Source of the DNA: Shewanella carassii
Lineage (GTDB): Bacteria; Pseudomonadota; Gammaproteobacteria; Enterobacterales; Shewanellaceae
Reading direction: 5' to 3'
Length of the DNA: 64,000 nucleotides
Assembly: GCF_002777975.1 (NCBI RefSeq)
Contig: NZ_NGVS01000025.1
Location: 408-64,407 of the forward strand
Below, in pieces: positions 58,427 to 64,000 of the stretch. The notes beneath the pieces were generated by a model. The model was not told the DNA's origin, ran no database searches, and saw only the letters and a list, made by a program, of their open reading frames with translations. Numbering within the stretch: the first letter of the stretch is position 1; each line of letters opens with the position of its first letter. The translations under genes and the position numbers were made by a program.

Positions 58427-58951
58427 TTACTTGCTCTTCAGTTTTTCTAACACTGCAAACGGATTTGGACGCTCCTCTTGAGCGGCTTCAATCTCGCCTA
58501 TGGCCACATCCTTGGAACCTGTATGACATTCATCTATGTCATGGGTAGGTATCAAGGGCATAGCCAGTATCAATTCATCTTCAATCAATTGATGCAGACG
58601 AACTTCGCCAATTTCATTGCACTCAATAGGGTCATACGCATCCGGGAGCTCATCGATTTCAGCTTCATTCCGACAAGGACTGAAACTAAACTCGACCGTA
58701 ACCTCTGTGGTAAATAGTGTCATGCAGCGTTGACATAGCAGAGTGAGCTCCGTCACAGCCTTCCCTTTCAGGTAGACTATCCCCTGTAAATCCACACCAC
58801 ACTCAATTGACACTGTCACATCGGAACAGTCGCCGGCACATAATTCATTCAATCGCTTCAGTTGCGTACCAGGAACAACACCTCGATAGTTAAGGCGGCT
58901 GGTCGCAGCACGAATAGGATCAATTGAAACCGGTATCTTTACTGTTTGCAT
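58427..58951 (-). CDS. yceD: YceD family protein (DUF177), 23S rRNA accumulation
   Basis: 174 residues starting [24 protein letters not shown], as in YceD. Contains 'LCQRCMTLF' and an acidic C-terminal half. YceD homologues are linked to 23S rRNA accumulation and ribosome assembly. First gene of the rpmF-plsX-fab operon. No ribosome-binding site is visible before the ATG and the promoter is very close. Confidence 0.92.
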   Translation of the reverse strand: MQTVKIPVSIDPIRAATSRLNYRGVVPGTQLKRLNELCAGDCSDVTVSIECGVDLQGIVYLKGKAVTELTLLCQRCMTLFTTEVTVEFSFSPCRNEAEIDELPDAYDPIECNEIGEVRLHQLIEDELILAMPLIPTHDIDECHTGSKDVAIGEIEAAQEERPNPFAVLEKLKSK

Positions 58952-58962
58952 AAGGCGCGCAT

Positions 58963-58989
58963 ATTATAGTTTGAAACCGCCGGAGTCAA
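58963..58989 (-). promoter_or_regulatory. promoter of the yceD-rpmF-plsX-fab operon
   Basis: Minus strand TTGACT (58984-58989) and TATAAT (58963-58968), both near-perfect, with a short 15-bp spacer (a shifted TAATAT gives 17). The start would be near 58956, only a few bases before the yceD ATG at 58951. Confidence 0.65.
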
Positions 58990-59226
58990 AGGAAAAATGA
59001 TGATGCGGCTCGCAAAGGAAATAAAACCTTTGCTCTCCCCGTCATCATAGATCTGTTCCAACGGGTTCGAAATTGACGGACGCAGAATTCTACCCAAGCA
59101 CAGGACTCTTCACAAGCCGTTGCCGCGCAAAATAAAGCCATTCATCTCATCCCCAAGCCACTCTTGCCAGGCATTAGCAAATTTGGCGACAATATCCCCC
59201 TCTCACATCGCTTTGGAACCCAAGAC

Positions 59227-59874
59227 ATGACGCAACCAGATGGCCAAATACAGGCTGCCGTCTCACCTAATCAACTTCAACTGATTTTAGCCTCAACCTC
59301 CAGCTATCGAAAGGCACTATTGGCAAAATTAGGTTTGGCGTTTGAGTGTGTGGCTCCCGATGTGGATGAAACGCCCCGGCCAGAAGAAACCGCCTTTGAT
59401 TTGGTCAAGCGTCTGGCGACAGCCAAAGCGCAGGCCGGGGCAAAGCAGTTAAGCAACGCACTGGTGATAGGTTCAGATCAGGTCGCTGTGGTTGACGGTC
59501 AAATCGTCGGCAAGCCTCTGACTGAAGAGAAAGCCTGCCAGCAGTTGCTGGCCGCCTCGGGGAAAAGCATTACCTTTTATACCGGGCTAGCGCTCTATAA
59601 CAGCTGCAGCGGCCAAACTCAGGTGGAAGTCGAACCTTTCATTGTGCATTTCAGAAACCTGAGCCAAGATGAAATCATCGACTATGTTCGCCGCGAGCAA
59701 CCACTCTGGTGTGCTGGCAGCTTTAAGTGTGAAGGCTTGGGCATCGCCCTGTTTCGGGCCCTCGAAGGACGCGATCCCAATACATTAATAGGTTTACCCT
59801 TAATCCTGCTCATCGAAATGCTCTCCCGTCAGGGTATCAAAGTATTGGGAAATTCCGCTTCGCCCGTAAGCTAA
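59227..59874 (+). CDS. yceF: Maf-like nucleoside triphosphate pyrophosphatase YceF
   Basis: 215 residues from ATG 59227 (GGAA upstream; frame open from 59164). Maf motifs '[18 protein letters not shown]', '[18 protein letters not shown]' and '[18 protein letters not shown]'. The YceF branch hydrolyses m7GTP in E. coli. Divergent from yceD, in the conserved rne-fab neighbourhood. Confidence 0.93.
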   Translation: MTQPDGQIQAAVSPNQLQLILASTSSYRKALLAKLGLAFECVAPDVDETPRPEETAFDLVKRLATAKAQAGAKQLSNALVIGSDQVAVVDGQIVGKPLTEEKACQQLLAASGKSITFYTGLALYNSCSGQTQVEVEPFIVHFRNLSQDEIIDYVRREQPLWCAGSFKCEGLGIALFRALEGRDPNTLIGLPLILLIEMLSRQGIKVLGNSASPVS

Positions 59875-59924
59875 CGCGTTAAGTCGTTGAGCCATAAGAA
59901 CTCCTTTTTTAATCGGTTAGCCCG

Positions 59925-59947
59925 CGGCATGTTAATAAAACATGCCG
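59925..59947 (+). terminator. possible yceF terminator
   Basis: 9-bp stem CGGCATGTT/AACATGCCG with loop AATAA. The following sequence is only weakly T-rich. Confidence 0.45.
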
Positions 59948-60073
59948 GTTAATCAAGCGCGCCTAAACCTTACCCCAATTAAGAAAATCGACTGTGCGTT
60001 ACGACCGCTTTCGCCCTACACTAATAACAATTAATCAACATACCTCTTTTGATGATAACGAGTAGAGTGAAAG

Positions 60074-61027
60074 ATGACAGATATCGAAGAAGCCTTGGCT
60101 CTACTGGCAGCCCCCTGCACTGATAAACGTTTTTTTCAGCGGGCACTACGCGCTCTCGCCTTAGTGACCCAATGTCGCTGGGCCGGTTTTGGCCGAATCA
60201 AAAACGATTCCCGAGGCGAGGTCATCGCCTTTTGTGACAACAAACAGTCTCTGCCTACTTTTGAATTTGAATGGTTTGGCTCTCCCTGTGAATCCCTCTA
60301 TCAACAGCAGGCCTCCAGCACTCATATTCTTCACGCCCGTGATCTGCAGAAACGCTTTCCCCATTTTGCCCTGATCCGTGAGATAGGCGCCCAGAGTTAT
60401 CAGGCCGAGTTGATCCTCGGCAGAGATGGCAAACCGATCGGGCATATTTTTGTACTCGATACCCTCCCCCAAGCTGAGAATGCCAAATCAAAGGAGTTTT
60501 TCAGGATCTTGGCTCAGCGTATCGGCCTCGAATATCACAGAATGTTGGTCAATCGCGAGCTCGCCATGCACAAGCAGATGGTAGCCACTACTGATCATCT
60601 ACTGGCATTTATCGGTACCGACTATTGCTACCGTATGGTTTCAAAAGGGTATGAACAGCTTTTCAATCGCCCTAAAGAGGAGATAATAGGTAAGCATATT
60701 ACCAAGCTGCATGGTGTGGAGGCATTCGAGAAGAAGATCCGGCCGCTGCTTGAGCGAGCCTTGAACGGTGAAACGCTAGAAGCCAATCGCTGGTTGCACC
60801 CACCACATCTGACCATACCGTTGCTGATGAGTGTACGCCATTCCCCCTGTATCAACGATGCCGGTGAAATTTGTGGTGTCATAGTCTCATCGCACGACAT
60901 CACACGTCTGTCGGCACTGGCATTGTCCAGCCTGGGCACTGAAGCTTTTAACTTGGGTACAGAGCCCCCAAACACAAAAAAACTGAGCACAGAACTGGGC
61001 CAAGAGTTAAAAACCGCTAACACTTGA
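60074..61027 (+). CDS. GAF-PAS domain protein without output domain
   Basis: 317 residues, soluble. N-terminal GAF-like domain (about 15-160, 'CRWAGFGRIKND', 'QAELILGRDGKPIGHIFVLD') and C-terminal PAS domain (about 175-285, 'FIGTDYCYRMVSKGYEQLFNRPKEEIIGKH'). No kinase, cyclase or DNA-binding domain follows. It may be a partner for another signalling protein; ligand unknown. ATG preceded by GTAGAGTG. Confidence 0.75.
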   Translation: MTDIEEALALLAAPCTDKRFFQRALRALALVTQCRWAGFGRIKNDSRGEVIAFCDNKQSLPTFEFEWFGSPCESLYQQQASSTHILHARDLQKRFPHFALIREIGAQSYQAELILGRDGKPIGHIFVLDTLPQAENAKSKEFFRILAQRIGLEYHRMLVNRELAMHKQMVATTDHLLAFIGTDYCYRMVSKGYEQLFNRPKEEIIGKHITKLHGVEAFEKKIRPLLERALNGETLEANRWLHPPHLTIPLLMSVRHSPCINDAGEICGVIVSSHDITRLSALALSSLGTEAFNLGTEPPNTKKLSTELGQELKTANT

Positions 61028-61063
61028 AATGACGCTCTACCTTTTCCATAGAATAGAGCAAGC

Positions 61064-61092
61064 AAAAGGCCCGCAGATGCAGGCCTTTTAAG
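61064..61092. terminator. bidirectional terminator
   Basis: Stem AAAAGGCC/GGCCTTTT extended inwards by GC(A)/TGC (61064-61074, 61079-61089). Between the convergent GAF-PAS and HAD genes. Confidence 0.85.
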
Positions 61093-61122
61093 AATGTGCT
61101 TAGATAAAGATGCCAATGAAGA

Positions 61123-61767
61123 TCACAAATGGTGCAATAGCCCCAATGGACTATCGATAATGGCCTTTGGCGCCGCCTCATGTAAGCGTTCTCGACTATG
61201 AGCACCATAACTGACCCCAATGGCATCCATACCGGCATTGGCCGCCATATTGAGATCGTGTACCGAGTCCCCCACCATCAAAGCTTTTTCTGGCGCTATT
61301 TTTAATTCAGCCAATAGCTGTTGCAGCATATCTGGGTGGGGTTTACTTCTCGCCTCATCGGCACTGCGACTGGCATGAAAAAACTCTCCAAGTCCAGTTT
61401 CCAGCAGTACGCGTTCAAGGCCGGCTCTAGCCTTACCTGTCGCCACCGCCAGTAGATACTTCTCACTGCGAAGCTGTGATAGCAAAGTCGGCGTTTCACT
61501 GAATAGTGGACTCGGCGTAGTATCTAGTTGCAAGAACTGCTGCTTGTACTGATCTTTGAGCGCCTGATATTCGCCGACACTTCCCGCTGGATAGAGGCAT
61601 TGTAGGGCCTCTGTCATCGACAGACCAATAATGTCGCGCACAGCCTGCTCCGAAGGGATAGGCAAGGACATTGCCCTTGCCGTATTTTCCATACAGCGGA
61701 CAATCTTGCCAATCGAGTCCATCAGGGTGCCGTCCCAATCGAATATCAGCAGCTCATATGCCTTCAT
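61123..61767 (-). CDS. HAD-IA hydrolase, phosphoglycolate-phosphatase-like
   Basis: 214 residues: HAD motif I 'FDWDGTLMDS', motif II 'AVATGKAR', motif III Lys in 'RSKPHPDML' and motif IV 'MVGDSVHDLNMAANAG'; C1 cap present. A small-molecule phosphatase of unknown substrate. Placed 21 bp after rluC, an arrangement seen in several gammaproteobacteria. Confidence 0.88.
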   Translation of the reverse strand: MKAYELLIFDWDGTLMDSIGKIVRCMENTARAMSLPIPSEQAVRDIIGLSMTEALQCLYPAGSVGEYQALKDQYKQQFLQLDTTPSPLFSETPTLLSQLRSEKYLLAVATGKARAGLERVLLETGLGEFFHASRSADEARSKPHPDMLQQLLAELKIAPEKALMVGDSVHDLNMAANAGMDAIGVSYGAHSRERLHEAAPKAIIDSPLGLLHHL

Positions 61768-61788
61768 GGCCTGTTTCCCTATTTCTTT

Positions 61789-62754
61789 CTATACCCGAGT
61801 GAGTTTGTCCAACAACTCAAGCAGTACAGGATCCAGGGGAGCCTGCACTGTCATTTCAGTCTCTGTGTCAGGGTGAGTGAACTTAAGTTGCGCCGCATGC
61901 AGAAAAAGGCGATTTAACCCGAGTGCCCGCATGCTATCATCAAACTTCTGCTCACTGTACTTTTCGTCACAGGCAATGGGATGACCGGCATACTGGCAGT
62001 GTACCCGGATCTGATGAGTGCGACCGGTTACCGGACTCGCCTGCACCAGTGTCGCACCGTCATAACGCTGCAAAATTTTGAAGCGGGTTTCAGAGGCTTT
62101 GCCTTCGGTATTTACCCGCACAATACGTTCACCCGATTTGAGCGTCAGCTTCAGCAGTGGCGCCTTAACCACCTTGTCGTGCTTTTGCCACTCACCGCGG
62201 ACCAGCGCCTGATAGTCTTTTTGCATCTGCTTATGTCTGAGCTGGTCATGCAGGTGCTTTAACGCGCTACGCTTCTTGGCGACCAAAAGCACCCCGGAGG
62301 TGTCTTTATCAAGACGGTGTACCAACTCAAGAAACTTTTGTTGCGGCCGCAGCGACCTCAGCGCTTCTATCACGCCGTAATCCACACCACTGCCACCGTG
62401 CACAGCGATGCCGGCCGGTTTATTCAGTACCAGAATATGCTTGTCTTCAAAAAGAATTCTGTCTTCTAGGCGTGATACCCGCTCAAGATTGGCGGATGGC
62501 GCAGTGCGATAGTTCTCTTCACTGACCCTAACCGGCGGAATTCGCACCTGGTCCCCTTCGGCCAACTTATATTCGGGCTTTATCCGCTTCTTGTTGACCC
62601 TGACTTCGCCCTTGCGCACTATGCGATAGATCATGCTCTTGGGTACGCCTTTGAGCTTGCTGAGCAGAAAATTGTCAATACGCTGGCCAACATTGTCTTC
62701 ATCAATGGTCACCAGGCGAACTTGCAGATTGGGTGATGAGGTCTCGGTATTCAT
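61789..62754 (-). CDS. rluC: 23S rRNA pseudouridine synthase RluC
   Basis: 321 residues: N-terminal S4 domain ('GQRIDNFLLSKLKGVPKSMIYRIVRKGEVRVNKKRIKPEYKL') and RluA-type catalytic domain with Asp in 'LVHRLDKDTSGVLLVAKK'. Makes pseudouridine at 955, 2504 and 2580 in E. coli. Divergent from rne, the conserved order. Confidence 0.97.
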   Translation of the reverse strand: MNTETSSPNLQVRLVTIDEDNVGQRIDNFLLSKLKGVPKSMIYRIVRKGEVRVNKKRIKPEYKLAEGDQVRIPPVRVSEENYRTAPSANLERVSRLEDRILFEDKHILVLNKPAGIAVHGGSGVDYGVIEALRSLRPQQKFLELVHRLDKDTSGVLLVAKKRSALKHLHDQLRHKQMQKDYQALVRGEWQKHDKVVKAPLLKLTLKSGERIVRVNTEGKASETRFKILQRYDGATLVQASPVTGRTHQIRVHCQYAGHPIACDEKYSEQKFDDSMRALGLNRLFLHAAQLKFTHPDTETEMTVQAPLDPVLLELLDKLTRV

Positions 62755-62809
62755 AACACTTATGTTGCGGTTCGGGGCGCGCTATTGTACAACATGTCGA
62801 GGCTTTTGA

Positions 62810-62838
62810 TTGCCGATTTTTTTGAATTCAGCTATATT
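62810..62838 (+). promoter_or_regulatory. probable rne promoter
   Basis: TTGCCG (62810-62815), 17-bp spacer, TATATT (62833-62838). A start near 62845 gives a leader of about 500 nt. Confidence 0.6.
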
Positions 62839-62844
62839 TCAGCG

Positions 62845-63342
62845 GCGAACCCTGAGTGTTGTTGGGCCATAGCTCAATCTATGAACGGTTCGAACAGTGG
62901 AAAACGCTTGAGTAATATCTGACCTCCGAGGTCGCAAATAATTGATTTGCAAACCGTATATAAAAGAACACTACTGAAAAAATTGTTTTTACGGTTAAAC
63001 CTGGATGGAATTACGAAATTCAGACTACTTTCAAGCCGCCACTATGCTGTTTTCGAAAGTTAATGTTAACTCGTCATCAAACGACAAGGCTCGACTTCGG
63101 CATTACCGGATTATTATTGAAGAATTTATGGGGTTGGTTGATGTTTTACAACGAATTCCTTGTTTTTGTAATCATTGAAAAATAAGCCATAAATAGGATG
63201 CGACACGCAGCGAATGCGTCTAACAGCAATGCGCACCTCCCAGCCTGGAGGAACGCCGAGAGGCGTCACCCGAATGAGACCAGGCCCGTAATGCAGCGAC
63301 CTGTACGTTTGATGACCTCTTATTAAGAAGAATGACGTCATC
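62845..63342 (+). promoter_or_regulatory. long structured 5' leader of rne
   Basis: About 500 nt without a gene. Visible hairpins: GACCT/AGGTC (around 62921-62933), GCAAAT/ATTTGC (around 62935-62951), CCTCC/GGAGG and ACGCC/GGCGT (around 63225-63270). In E. coli rne the 361-nt leader is used by RNase E to cleave its own message; the same autoregulation is inferred here. The leader class was not confirmed by structure comparison. Confidence 0.65.
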
Positions 63343-64000
63343 ATGAAACGGATGTTAATCAATGCGACTCAATCCGAGGAGTTGCGTGTTGCCCTGGTTG
63401 ATGGGCAACAGCTCTATGATCTGGATATCGAAAGCCCAGGCCATGAGCAGAAAAAAGCCAATATTTATAAAGGTAAAATCACCCGCGTAGAACCCTCTCT
63501 GGAAGCGGCTTTTGTTGACTATGGCGCCGAGCGCCATGGCTTCCTGCCACTGAAAGAGATCGCTCGCGAATACTTCCCCAAAGGTTACTCCTTCCAGGGT
63601 CGTCCCAGCATTAAAGAAGTGGTCAGTGAAGGCCAGGAAGTCATAGTTCAGATAGATAAAGAAGAACGTGGTAACAAAGGCGCCGCCCTGACCACCTTTA
63701 TCAGTCTGGCCGGCTCTTACCTGGTACTCATGCCCAACAACCCTCGCGCAGGTGGTATCTCCCGCCGGATTGAAGGTGATGAGCGCACTGAGCTGAAAGC
63801 AGCCATGGAAAACCTGGAAGTGCCCAACGGCATGGGGCTGATTGTCCGCACCGCTGGTGTTGGCAAGGCTGCCGCCGATCTGCAGTGGGACTTGAAGGTA
63901 TTGCTGCACCATTGGACAGCGATTCAGGAAGCGGCCGAGAGTCGCCCTGCTCCTTTCCTGATTCATCAGGAAAGCAATGTTATCGTTCGCGCCATCCGTG
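63343..64000 (+). CDS. rne: ribonuclease E (5' part, runs off the window)
   Basis: 219 codons visible. Begins [21 protein letters not shown] and runs through the S1 domain ('[37 protein letters not shown]') into the 5'-sensor/RNase H-like part ('[25 protein letters not shown]'). Main endoribonuclease of mRNA decay and rRNA/tRNA processing, scaffold of the degradosome. The catalytic Asp residues and C-terminal scaffold are beyond the window. Confidence 0.97.
   Translation, partial: MKRMLINATQSEELRVALVDGQQLYDLDIESPGHEQKKANIYKGKITRVEPSLEAAFVDYGAERHGFLPLKEIAREYFPKGYSFQGRPSIKEVVSEGQEVIVQIDKEERGNKGAALTTFISLAGSYLVLMPNNPRAGGISRRIEGDERTELKAAMENLEVPNGMGLIVRTAGVGKAAADLQWDLKVLLHHWTAIQEAAESRPAPFLIHQESNVIVRAIR

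Noticed and set aside
63126..63362. A 78-codon minus-strand frame in the rne leader
   Set aside because: No ribosome-binding site, crosses the rne start codon, and the region is better explained as a structured leader.

Overview
The window looks like chromosomal DNA of a marine gammaproteobacterium, most probably Shewanella (an inference). The gene orders ycbZ-fabA-rmf and rne-rluC-yceF-yceD-rpmF-plsX-fabHDG-acpP-fabF are gammaproteobacterial. DUF3802, a HAF-repeat protein with a GlyGly-CTERM-like tail, a CrbS-type sensor kinase and a TonB receptor fit Shewanella. No phage, IS element, CRISPR array or rRNA operon is visible. Nearly all genes are intact housekeeping or metabolic genes.

Layout. 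0.2-2.7 kb: Lon-like ycbZ, fabA behind a promoter with FadR-like and FabR-like operators, and rmf (too short for ordinary ORF calling). 2.8-9.0 kb, minus strand: secreted HAF-repeat protein, uup, a small glutaredoxin-like gene and rlmKL. 9.2-9.9 kb: tandem array of four identical initiator tRNA genes (118-bp period) flanked by two degenerate copies that share an insertion in the anticodon loop. 10.1-15.0 kb, minus: lpxM-like acyltransferase and ihfA-pheT-pheS. 15.2-20.2 kb, plus: radD, grxA and a large sensor protein with a degenerate kinase core. 20.4-24.0 kb: secreted tandem retropepsin-like protein, SpoIIAA-like, DUF3802, YceI, a cold-shock gene and pdxH. 24.1-29.1 kb, minus: a complete putrescine/spermidine operon, speE-speA-speD-speB, with a structured leader and small ORF in front. 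speD is of the eukaryotic type and is split by a +1 shift in a run of ten A. 29.3-36.9 kb: ketone-body / 3-hydroxybutyrate locus (CoA transferase, dehydrogenase, secreted MetX-like hydrolase, GntP-type permease, divergent TonB receptor). 37.0-41.1 kb: LuxR-type regulator and SLC5-domain hybrid kinase resembling the CrbS/CrbR acetate-switch pair. 41.4-52.5 kb: cvfB, yceH, an ABC exporter pair, cspA-like gene, rlmA, sbcB, cdd, an oxidoreductase and a thioesterase. 52.6-59.0 kb, minus: fatty-acid synthesis operon headed by yceD and rpmF. 59.2-64.0 kb: yceF, GAF-PAS protein, HAD hydrolase, rluC and the 5' part of rne with a leader of about 500 nt.

How the genes work together. fabA, the plsX-fab cluster and lpxM supply membrane lipid and lipid A acyl chains. 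The 3-hydroxybutyrate locus makes acetoacetate and acetoacetyl-CoA, and the adjacent kinase/regulator pair is of a type that controls acetate/acetyl-CoA metabolism. The spe operon covers arginine to spermidine.

The most noteworthy points are the frameshifted A10 tract in the essential active-site start of speD, the structured leader before speE, the derived tRNA-fMet copies, the single-chain tandem retropepsin-like protein and the secreted MetX-like hydrolase in the 3-hydroxybutyrate locus. All calls come from reading the sequence; no database search was run.
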